Assembly: GCA_964035575.1 (NCBI GenBank) | Contig: OZ037863.1 | Coordinates: 1,466,001-1,530,000 of the forward strand | Length of the DNA: 64,000 nucleotides | DNA from: Rhynchopus sp. YZ270_cl-10 | Lineage: Eukaryota; Euglenozoa; Diplonemea; Diplonemida; Diplonemidae | Reading direction: 5' to 3' | Shown here: positions 21,813 through 31,374 of the stretch, in pieces | How positions within the stretch are numbered: position 1 is the first letter of the stretch | How the letters are laid out: each line of letters begins with the position of its first letter | The notes under the pieces: generated by a model | Databases searched by the model: none | Seen by the model: only the letters and a program-made list of their open reading frames with translations | What the model was told of the DNA's origin: nothing | Position numbers and translations under genes: made by a program

Positions 21813-23705
21813 ATGTCGAGGTTGGAGTCAATCGCGGGACACACAACGAAGCAGGTATGCCTCACCTGCCACTCTTGTCTTTTCCACATCTGATGCTGTC
21901 AGACTGCGTTTGTCGTATTTTCCACACATTCCACACCCACAGGACAAACAGAAGATAGACGTGCAAGTGGACGACTCCTCACGTGTGCTTTCCGTGGAAC
22001 TTGACTTCACGAGAGACACATGCCTCTTCGACTTTAAAAAGCTGGTTGCTGCAAAGGAGGGTGTGCGCACAGAACAGGTGCATCTCACCATTGGGGGCAA
22101 GGAGTACCCAGACACAAAGAAGCTTATGCTTGTGGCACATCTGGACTTTGTGCTGAAGTCGTCTCCCTTCCCTGTTCCTGCAGTCGGAGTGCAGCAGTCT
22201 GACGTTGCTCCACAGTCAGAGGTATGCACACCACCTGATGGAGCCTCTTCTCCTGTGTCAAGGTGGAGATCTTCACTCTCTGTTCACCTGTGGGTATCGT
22301 GCCTTTGCACGTACCACCCACGACTGTGTAGTGTCGTATTTTTGAATGGTTCTCGTTTTTCACATGGTGCCACTTACCCACCCACACTCGCCAACAGGGA
22401 CCAGGAAACGCAAGCACGGATGGGCCCACGACAGACAAACGGATCATCGATGTGAAAGTAGACGGGTCCTCACGTGTGATTTCCGTGGAACTTGACACTG
22501 AGTTCATGGGAAGCATATCCCTCTTCGACTTCATGTACGCACTTGCTGCAAAGGAGGGTGTGCACACAGAACAGGTGTATCTCACGATTGGGGGCAAGGA
22601 GTACCCCTACATAACGAAGCTTATGCTTGTGGCACATCTCGACTTTGTGGTGAAGATTACAAGTGGCGGTCCCAGGGTTGTACGAGCACCGCCGAAAGCG
22701 TCACGCTTGCCTGCAGCGTGTGCTGATGTGCCTGTCTCGACCGCACCACTCTACCTCCTGTCGGACCTGGAGAACTGGACAACGCGTGGCGACACGGAGG
22801 CCCTTGGGGATTTCTGCAGGTCTGCGTTCAAGCATGGCCACTTCTTTGTGGAGATGGACGGGATGGCGCACGAAGCGCTGTGCAGGGAGGGCTTGTCGTT
22901 GGCGAGCCGTTTCTTTGATGGCGATGCGAAACGCGGGATGCAGAGTGAGTACGGGACGTGGGGGTGGAGTCCTGTGCCGTCGAAGCGGAAGGAGATGATG
23001 AAGGTGCGCAATGTGACGTCGTGCAGGGCAGGTTGGGTGCCTCACGCTGTGGGGTCTGCTGTGGGTGCGGGGAGTGAGCTCACGTGGGAGGAGGTGATGC
23101 GTGTGCGTGCGCTGTACGCACAGCCGTCAACTGTGATCGCACGTGCCGTGCTGCTTGGTGTGGGCATCCCTGTGGCAGACGTGCAACGTATCCTCGAGGA
23201 CCCCTTGGCGATGTCAAAGGCACAGCCGAGCTCAGAGTTTGCGGCCTCGTTTTTCAGCTTTTTCCGCTACAACCTGTTCGACTTCTCAACGGACGCTGAG
23301 GTGGCGGTGCCTGCAGAGGAGCACCAGGATGTGAACATCATCACTGTGACACATGCCTCTTCCCTGGGACATGGGCTGCAGGCGTACGACTGGGAGGACG
23401 GGTGGGTGTGTATGGAGGGACGGCACACGAACAGCGGTGCACAGAACTGTTTGGGTGTGCTGCTCGGGTCGTGTCTTGAGGACCTGAGCCGCGGTCGACG
23501 CCACACGACTGCCGGCACCCCGCACCGTGTGGTGCTTGCGAACAACGCAGCACTGCAGGAGGCAGAGCCACGCCACTCGCTCATCTTTTCCGTGCTTGCC
23601 GACCCCGACGCCGAGCTCCCGCTGGACACATCGGAAAAAGGGCACCAGCTCTACACCAGACGCAGGGGCGGTGTGAGCAGCATCAACGTTGAACAGGCAG
23701 CATGA
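21813..23705 (+). CDS. Ubl-Ubl-2OG/Fe(II) dioxygenase fusion, copy B
   Basis: Inferred exons are 21813-21854, 21943-22221 and 22398-23705, phase 0, giving 542 aa. The first exon encodes only MSRLESIAGHTTKQ, a remnant of the poly-Ubl leader with the Lys-rich part removed. The first intron (88 nt) is the same as intron 1 of the poly-Ubl genes. The two Ubl domains and the dioxygenase domain are as in copy A, with few substitutions ([10 protein letters not shown] for ELMLVADLDF, NWTTRG for NWATRG). The HQD facial-triad residues, the distal His in GTPHRVV and the R-x-S in PRHS are intact. The gene shows directly how the fusion arose: a poly-Ubl 5' end spliced onto a dioxygenase. It is followed by GDPD copy B. 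Substrate unknown. Confidence 0.85.
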
Positions 23706-26402
23706 GGTGGTCTCTCTTCGTCTAGGTGTCGGTGCATGCGTCCGAGAGGTGTTTGCAACACGGGTCGTCCACCATTTCAGGTGCTACTTCCTGCACAGAG
23801 AACTCACCTCTTGCAAGATGCCGTACTTATGAGGTACAGCATGTGATGCAATCACCCGATTTTGGGTGTCAGAAACAAGATGAAACGTCTCAACAGTCCT
23901 CACCAGTAACACCCCACCCTTTCGCATTTCATGCATACCCTGTGCAGCCTGTCTGCACGCCCTCACACCACACCATACACCACAGAATACTATTTTGATA
24001 ATGAGAGCTTTCCTGTTCCTCGGATTAGCGACTGCGGCCGCAGCCCATGGCCGCAGTCATTGGGGTGGCGGTGCCATGCATGTGGGACAGCGTCCCTTCT
24101 TCATGATTGACGGTATGCCTGAGTCGGACCTGAAGACGAAGCTGAACAAGTGCCGCAACAAGCCGATCAAGAAGTCCGACTTCTCGATTGCACACAGAGG
24201 TGTGCCGCTGTCGTTCCCCGAGCACACAGAGGAGGGCTACCGCGCTGCGGCCTTGTCTGGTGCTGGTGTCATTGAGTGTGACGTGACCTTCACCCTGGAC
24301 AGGGAGCTTGTGTGCAGACACGGCGAGTGCGACCTTGCCACCACCACGAACATCCTTCTGACGGACCTGGCTGCGAAGTGTGAGACACAGTTCGCACCTG
24401 GTGTTGCACCGAAGTGCTGTGCGTCTGCCCTGACGTTGGCTGAGTTCAAGAGCCTGCAGGGTAAGATGGACGACTCGAACAGTGCAGCACAGACTGTGGA
24501 GGAGTACGTGAAGTCGACGAACACGTTCAGGACGGACATGCACGCCACACGTGGCACGCTGATGACGCACAAGGAGAGCATTGCGCTGTTCCAGGAGCTG
24601 AAGGTGAAGATGACCCCTGAGCTGAAGGGACCGGACTCAGCGATGCCTGAGGACTTCAGCAGAGACGCGTTCATTGCGAAGGCTGTTGCTGAGTACGCAG
24701 ATGCTGGTGTGGAGGCCGAGGACGTGTTCATCCAGTCGTTCCTGTGGACGGACGTGGAGAAGCTTCTGCTGACGCAGTACGCCTCACAGACAACCTTCCT
24801 GGACTCGCGCCCCTACGCCGAGCCTGGCTTCGCAGCAAGCGAGGCAGACATGCAGCTGAAGTACGACGCAGGTCTGCGCTTCATCGCACCACCGGTCAAC
24901 TCCTTCGTGGGTCTCGACACTGAGGGGAACCTGATGGAGACGGACTACAGCATCTTCGCGAAGGGAGCAGGTCTGCAGACCATTGGGTGGAGCATGGAGA
25001 GGAGCGCCTGGTACTACAACACTGTGGGCGTGTACGGCACGGACGAGCGTTACTACGAGCTGATCCACTTCCTTGCACAGGTTGTGAAGCCTGCTGGGCT
25101 CTTCTCCGACTACCCTGGGACGACTTCCTACTACGCTAACTGCTTCGGTATTGGGCAGAGGTGGCACAGACGCTCGTCTCGCAAGGGAGGTGACGTCGGA
25201 CAGCGTCCCTTCTTCATGATTGACGGTATGCCTGAGTCGGACCTGAAGACGAAGCTGAACAAGTGCCGCAACAAGCCGATCAAGAAGTCCGACTTCTCGA
25301 TTGCACACAGAGGTGTGCCGCTGTCGTTCCCCGAGCACACAGAGGAGGGCTACCGCGCTGCTGCAGGGTCTGGTGCTGGTGTCATTGAGTGCGACGTGAC
25401 CTTCACCCTGGACAGGGAGCTTGTGTGCAGACACGGCGAGTGCGACCTTGCCACCACCACGAACATCCTTCTGACGGACCTGGCCGCGAAGTGCGAGACG
25501 CAGTTCGCACCTGGTGTTGCACCGAAGTGCTGTGCCTCTGCCCTGACGCTGGCTGAGTTCAAGAGCCTGCAGGGTAAGATGGACGACTCGAACAGCGCTG
25601 CACAGACTGTGGAGGAGTACGTGAAGTCGACGAACACGTTCAGGACGGACATGCACGCCACACGTGGCACGCTGATGACACACAAGGAGAGCATTGCGCT
25701 GTTCCAGGAGCTGAAGGTGAAGATGACCCCTGAGCTGAAGGGACCTGACTCAGCGATGCCTGAGGACTTCAGCAGAGACGCGTTCATTGCGAAGGCTGTT
25801 GCTGAGTACGCAGATGCTGGTGTGTGTGCGGACGATGTGTTCATCCAGTCGTTCCTGTGGACGGACGTGGAGAAGCTTCTGCTGACGCAGTACGCCTCAC
25901 AGACAACCTTCCTGGACTCGCGCCCCTACGCCGAGCCCGGCTTCGCAGCAAGCGAGGCAGACATGCAGCTGAAGTACGACGCAGGTCTGCGCTTCATCGC
26001 ACCTGCAGTCAACTCCTTCGTGGGTCTCGACACTGAGGGGAACCTGATGGAGACAGACTACAGCATCTTCGCGAAGGGAGCAGGTCTGCAGACCATTGGG
26101 TGGAGCATGGAGAGGAGCGCCTGGTACTACAACACTGTGGGTGTGTACGGCACGGACGAGCGTTACTACGAGCTGATCCACTTCCTTGCGCAGGTTGTGA
26201 AGCCTGCTGGGCTCTTCTCCGACTACCCTGGGACGACTTCCTACTACGCTAACTGCTTCGGGATTGGGCAGAAGAGGAGAGGATGGGGACACTGGGGGCA
26301 CTAGGCTGTGGTACCCCGCAAAGCGGCTGCTTATGAACAAAGTGATGCGATATTTATTTTAGTGCACATGGCAACGAGAACATCTCGGCTGTGGCACCTT
26401 CC

Positions 26403-26408
<6 letters not shown>
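21943..26408. repeat. Segmental duplication, copy B
   Basis: Partner of 10775-15240. The left border falls at the first base of an exon and the right border in a CT microsatellite. Copy B has the more complete gene 5' end and is likely closer to the source. Confidence 0.95.
24001..26304 (+). CDS. Secreted tandem GDPD-family phosphodiesterase, copy B
   Basis: 767 aa with the same signal peptide and two GDPD repeats as copy A; catalytic signatures AHRG, PEHTEEGY, ECDVTF and CRHGECD are intact in both repeats. Both of its repeats read RPYAEPGF and VNSFVG, whereas both repeats of copy A read RTYNEPGF and VNGLVG. By contrast, VEAEDV (repeat 1) versus VCADDV (repeat 2) is kept in both copies. This pattern indicates conversion between repeats inside each gene after the segmental duplication. 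Presumed extracellular glycerophosphodiester hydrolysis. Confidence 0.9.
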   Translation: MRAFLFLGLATAAAAHGRSHWGGGAMHVGQRPFFMIDGMPESDLKTKLNKCRNKPIKKSDFSIAHRGVPLSFPEHTEEGYRAAALSGAGVIECDVTFTLDRELVCRHGECDLATTTNILLTDLAAKCETQFAPGVAPKCCASALTLAEFKSLQGKMDDSNSAAQTVEEYVKSTNTFRTDMHATRGTLMTHKESIALFQELKVKMTPELKGPDSAMPEDFSRDAFIAKAVAEYADAGVEAEDVFIQSFLWTDVEKLLLTQYASQTTFLDSRPYAEPGFAASEADMQLKYDAGLRFIAPPVNSFVGLDTEGNLMETDYSIFAKGAGLQTIGWSMERSAWYYNTVGVYGTDERYYELIHFLAQVVKPAGLFSDYPGTTSYYANCFGIGQRWHRRSSRKGGDVGQRPFFMIDGMPESDLKTKLNKCRNKPIKKSDFSIAHRGVPLSFPEHTEEGYRAAAGSGAGVIECDVTFTLDRELVCRHGECDLATTTNILLTDLAAKCETQFAPGVAPKCCASALTLAEFKSLQGKMDDSNSAAQTVEEYVKSTNTFRTDMHATRGTLMTHKESIALFQELKVKMTPELKGPDSAMPEDFSRDAFIAKAVAEYADAGVCADDVFIQSFLWTDVEKLLLTQYASQTTFLDSRPYAEPGFAASEADMQLKYDAGLRFIAPAVNSFVGLDTEGNLMETDYSIFAKGAGLQTIGWSMERSAWYYNTVGVYGTDERYYELIHFLAQVVKPAGLFSDYPGTTSYYANCFGIGQKRRGWGHWGH

Positions 26409-26437
<29 letters not shown>

Positions 26438-28433
26438 GTTTTAGTACCTCTACGAATGTACGCAGCTACGCTGCGAAGAATGTCACATGAGGTGAGTCAT
26501 GACGGAGCGAGATATGACTTTCAAACAGATAATATTATGCACAAATGCCTGTGTCTACGAGGCGTATAGTCTTCTTATGTGTTTATGTGTGTTGTTTTTT
26601 TACGTGATCAGAATGCGCTGTATTGACGCTTTGTGTCGAGTCACCGCTTTTTGATTTCTTTGTGCGTATTTTTTTTTTGTACCATTTTTTTTTATCTTTT
26701 CACTTCTCGCAATGTGCTGGTTGTGTAGCTCTATTTTGTGAGTACGCGAGGTTTGGTAGAACGGACATTTTGGATTCACCGCTATGTCTGGACACAATTA
26801 GACCTCGGTACTTCATTCTGCGATTGTGTTGATGTTTTTGAGATTTTTTTTTTTATACCCTGAATCTCTTTCTGTGCGGGTCTTGGCAGATGTCGTGATT
26901 CGAATGCAACAGAAGTTATTCATTATTCACCACCAGCTTTTTACCGTTTCCCCCCCCTTTTTTCCATTGGTATAGTAGTCGTTCATATAAAGTGTGTGTG
27001 ACACACACTGCGATGCACTTTTCATATGCCACCTCCCCAGCTTCCGATTTTGCGATTTTGTATGCGAAAAAATGGGTTACTCGTAAGTTACCCAATTCTT
27101 TTATTTTTTTGTCCATTTTTTTTATTGTCGATTTTTTTTTGGACAAAAAAATACAAAGAACAACCTTCCACACCCCCACTACACCTCCACACTCTTTTTT
27201 TCTTATTTTTTCTCCCTTTTTTCTCTCTCTTTTCTCCCGTTTTGGGAGATACCCCCATTTCTTCTGCGCAAGCTTTGACAACAAAATTGTTAACTGAATA
27301 ATAACATCTCCGAGAAAGTATGACATAAAGACAAATGGCGCACAGACTCTGAGCACCGTGGTGTAAGCACAAAAAAGAATCTATCAAACGTACCACGGAC
27401 CCACTGCAGGCGCTTTATGTTTTTTTTCTTTCGTATTTTTATTTTCTTTCAGCACGGTTTACTAAGCACGTAGGGAGGCTTAAGACCATCCTTCGACACA
27501 TTTCTTCCTCTCTTACTCTTCCTTTTTTAAGGACCTTTTTTAGTCTTGATTTCTTCTGTTGACAATAAAATAGATAAAAGCGTGTGTTCTTTTTTTATCC
27601 CATTTTACAAAGATCAAACAGAGTTAACCGGAAGATCAGAGAATAGACTGTACTTCAGAAATATGCACTTTTTGCTTTTTTTGATTTGCGCGCGCTCCGT
27701 GAGGTGCATGCTGTCTTCAAAAAAGTTTTTTTCCCCCCCACCCCTTATGTATCTACCTGATTTTGCCTGAAAATTAGATGGAGTTTTGGATGGAGTTTAA
27801 ACACCACAAAAATTTCAGGCAAAAAAATCAGGTGGCCGCAGCTTTTTTTTCCCCCTATTTTTACGATTTTTTTCCGCTCTTTCAATTATAACGCTAACAC
27901 CCCCTCCTCTCCCCCCCGCTTTTGGGAAGGTTTTGTGGATACGCGGCCTGTATTCTACATGTCGACAACAACCGCATTTGTCAGTGGATGTCTTGGTACC
28001 GAAGGTAGACGTGATAGTTAATGAGCTTCGTACCTTTTTTTTGATTGATGCAGAGGTGTATTCATTCTTTGTACGTTTTCTCTTTTCCACTGAAAGTTGT
28101 TACGTCGTTGTCTTTGCTTGCAGGTACAGAACCCTACATTATCCTTGAACCAAACCCCAAAAAATCCCAGTCCACCTTTTTTTTGGATATGGCAGCTCCC
28201 CCATTTTTTTTTTATTAAAAATATGTGTATCCGAACGAGGGAAACCATTGTTTTAATAGTCTTTTTTTTTGGTTTGTCAGACACAACGCACAAACTCCGT
28301 CACAAAAAAAAAAAACCTCCCCCACAATGACGAAAAATACGAAACCTTTCTTCTTCTGTCCTCCTCAGTCCGCCCCCTACGGACCCCATACGCCCACCCC
28401 AACACCCTCACATTCCCCACCTAAAGGCATAAG
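26305..28433. other. T-rich spacer with a small hairpin element
   Basis: No supportable gene; open frames are T-run artefacts. A short inverted-repeat element lies at 27755-27833: ACCTGATTTTGCCTGAAA and TTTCAGGCAAAAAAATCAGG arms around ~40 bases. Confidence 0.5.
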
Positions 28434-29879
28434 ATGAAAGTCTCTCTTCTTCTGGCTGCTGCGGTGTTGCAGGTGGAGGCACGGATCCTGCGCATGGATA
28501 ACTTTAATGGTTGTTATTCGTCGTATCCGTCTGAGATCTTGTTTCCCCGTACAGAGGAGGACATGAAGGCAGCGGTGCTGAAGGCGGTGGAGGAGAAGAA
28601 ACGTCTGCGTGTGGTAGGCAGCACGACGCACAGCTGGGGTGGGCTCGCCATGAGCGACGAGGACCAGCTTGTGGTCGACACACAGTACTACGATGCTGTG
28701 CTGCAGATCGATGCTGCCGCAGGGACCGTGCGTGCGCAGTCGGGCATCTCGATCCACAACCTGCTTATTGCGCTGAAGGCAGAGGGCCTCACGCTGAAGA
28801 ACTGTGGTGCCATCGACGCACAGTCGCTGGGCGGTGCTATGGCGACCTCGACACACGGCAGCAACGATGCTAACGGTGGTCCCGAGACGCTGTCGGACAA
28901 CATTGTGTCGATCCGCTTGATGGACCACCGTGGTGATGTGCACACCCTTGACGCAGCACACCCGCACTTCAACGCTGCGCGGACCAGCCTTGGGATGCTC
29001 GGCATCGTTCTCGATGTCACGCTTAAGGTGCGTGAGTCGTTCCAGATCTACAAAAATATGATAGACATTTCGCGTGCGGATCTCACCGTGGCGCGTGTGG
29101 AGGAAGACCTGCGGAAGGCGAACCACAGTGCGGAGTACTTTCTGTTCCCGCAGAGCGCAAACGGCTTTGGGCTTGCAGGCGAGCTGTGTGAGGTGGCGTC
29201 TGTGGAGCTGCCTGAAGCTGACTACGCAGCAGACGCAAGCGCCATGAGCTTTGTGCACAAAACGAACCACGACATGGCGATGCGCCACCCAGAGCGCATC
29301 CCGCAGTACCTCGACGGCCAGCTCGACCTGTACCGCAATGCGAACACAAAGTGGGTCGCAGAGAGCTTCGACGTGCTGGCACGGCAGTCCAAGGGGCAGG
29401 TCAGTGGCGACCACTTCTTCCTCGACAGTGAGTACACAATCCCGCTTGCGCACCTGCAGGAGGCGCTCGACTTTGTAGTGGAAACGATTCGTGCTGTGAC
29501 CGACGTCGTGATGTGGGTGTACTTGCGCTTCCAGCCAGCGACGGACTCTCTCCTTGCGATGAACCAGGGCCCCACAGGGCAGATGATGGCCTACCTCGAT
29601 GTGGGGTACGGCACAAACCAGGCCGACCACCGTGCACGGGTTCTCATCGAGCAGAAGCTGACCTCGCTCGGTGCACGTCCCCACTGGGGCAAAGTGAACG
29701 ACCTGACGTATGAGAAGGTGCTTGCGCTGTACCCCGAAGAGAACGTCCGTCTCTTCAAAGAGGCAAAGGCAGCGTTCGACCCAACAAACATGTACGGAAA
29801 CGAGTACACCGACAAAGCGTTCGGATATGTGAAGGCTGAGGGCGCAGGCGCAGGCGCAGGTGCGGAGGAAGAGTTGTGA
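28434..29879 (+). CDS. FAD-linked aldonolactone oxidase-like enzyme, secreted
   Basis: 481 aa, no intron. The vanillyl-alcohol-oxidase fold is recognised from FAD_binding_4 features: RVVGSTTHSWGGLA (His66 at the position that binds FAD covalently in gulonolactone oxidase), ALKAEGLTLKNCGAIDAQ, LGGAMATSTHGS and LGMLGIVLDVTL. A C-terminal ALO-type domain has RPHWGKVND (His417) and FDPTNMYGNEY. This matches the L-gulono/D-arabinono-1,4-lactone oxidase family, which makes ascorbate or erythroascorbate. The length fits (family ~430-530 aa). The N-terminus MKVSLLLAAAVLQVEA looks like a signal peptide, which is unusual because family members are often ER- or mitochondrion-associated, so the product might be extracellular or lumenal. 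The tail is Gly/Ala-rich (GAGAGAGAEEEL). Exact lactone unknown; another secreted carbohydrate oxidase of the same fold is possible. Confidence 0.85.
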   Translation: MKVSLLLAAAVLQVEARILRMDNFNGCYSSYPSEILFPRTEEDMKAAVLKAVEEKKRLRVVGSTTHSWGGLAMSDEDQLVVDTQYYDAVLQIDAAAGTVRAQSGISIHNLLIALKAEGLTLKNCGAIDAQSLGGAMATSTHGSNDANGGPETLSDNIVSIRLMDHRGDVHTLDAAHPHFNAARTSLGMLGIVLDVTLKVRESFQIYKNMIDISRADLTVARVEEDLRKANHSAEYFLFPQSANGFGLAGELCEVASVELPEADYAADASAMSFVHKTNHDMAMRHPERIPQYLDGQLDLYRNANTKWVAESFDVLARQSKGQVSGDHFFLDSEYTIPLAHLQEALDFVVETIRAVTDVVMWVYLRFQPATDSLLAMNQGPTGQMMAYLDVGYGTNQADHRARVLIEQKLTSLGARPHWGKVNDLTYEKVLALYPEENVRLFKEAKAAFDPTNMYGNEYTDKAFGYVKAEGAGAGAGAEEEL

Positions 29880-31374
29880 GCATATAGCAGTAGCGCAACA
29901 CACCATGTGGGTGTAAAACGTGAATCTTAGTTCAAATATTTGTAATCTCAAACACTTCAGAAGAGCTAACAAAACATATACCATGGGTAAAATGGAAAGT
30001 AAAATATAGTGAGTCAGACGGTATTCCGATTTTGTCTCGTCTGGCGCACCTGAAAGCTCCCCCCCTTTTTTTTTTATACTTGCAGTGCCCCGGAAAATGG
30101 AAATTTTCCTGTGGTACATCAGTTTTTGGCTACATTGATGCATTGTTGTACCACCAGATGTGTGGTGCGTGCTGATGCTTGCAAACGTCCAATGAAATTC
30201 TCCCTTCTCCCCAGACCCTTCACAATCCCATTCGCCTAAAAACGTTTTTTTTCTCGATCACACATGCCACCCGGACGGATGAGTGATGCTACCTTTCGAG
30301 TGATGTACTCAGAACAAACCCACGCGCGCAACCACGAAGCGGTCTGTCTGAGCGCTGCACATCTTGAAGCGTCAGGAGGAGCGTTCTGTCAAATCTCATT
30401 ATATGTGCACGAGAGGCACATTGCATTGTTCAAGCTTTCTTTTCTTTTGTTTCAAACCTGCGCGACGTGTGTATCGTTGCGTATCATGCACAGCTTCTCC
30501 TGTACCCCTCTTATCCCATATTTAGATGAGAGGAAGCGGAGGCCGTATCACGAGAGGGCTTTTGTAGTTCAAGTCAACTTTTTTTTGTCTGCCTGCGTCC
30601 CAGAGGTTGCACCTTTTTTCACTATTTTTTTCTCCGTTTGGTGATGTGAGGCTTAGGATCATCTTACAGCCTTTTCTCTTTTTCTTCTCCAACACAGATG
30701 TGTCCTGCCCTTCTGGACCTTTATTTTTGAATGCGATGTGTGTAGCGATGCGATGAATCTTGGCTTTTTCTTTTTTTCGAGTGTTTTATTTTTTCTCTCC
30801 CGTGCTTCTTTGGCATTGAAAGTTCCCCGTGTTCTTCGCATGATGTCTTTTGTCCCTCAAGAACAAAAGAATCGCTCTGGAACACTGGGGATTTGCTGAA
30901 AAGGTCACACCTCCCCCTGCAGCACTGTTTGGTACAGAGCTTTGTTTTCCTCTCCCCACAAAAAAATAAATAGCAACAGTGGAGGCGGGTGTCTCCACTA
31001 TTACAGCCAAGGTTCCAAAGAACAAAAACAAAGCAAATGAGTACACAGGGAGAAAGCGCAAAAATAACCCCGCCCCCCAAAAAAAAGTGTGTGTGTGTGT
31101 GTCATCATTATGTCCTTCCCAATTTACGGGTTTTATTGAACAGAAACCCAAAAAAAAGCAAATCTCCCTTTTTCTCTCTCCATTCCCTTTCCCTCCCCAC
31201 AAAGCAACCCACTTTTTCCCCACTTCAGGATGCCTTTTTTGGGCAACGTGGCTTGCTTGCTCTTCGTCACATTCTTTTACACACGCTGTGGGTAGTGCCC
31301 GCCCAGTGTAGGCACCCGCCCTTGTAACACCGCACCCAACACACCCCGCACACACCGCACACACCCTTTTGCCT
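29880..31374. other. Intergenic spacer
   Basis: No gene supported. A/T-rich with T-runs. The last ~70 bases before 31375 are CA-rich (CACACACCGCACACACC), like the leaders of other genes here. Confidence 0.5.

Noticed and set aside
28377-30143. 588-codon minus-strand frame opposite the FAD oxidase
   Set aside because: Antisense shadow of a clearly recognised + strand enzyme; His/Arg/Val-rich with no domain.
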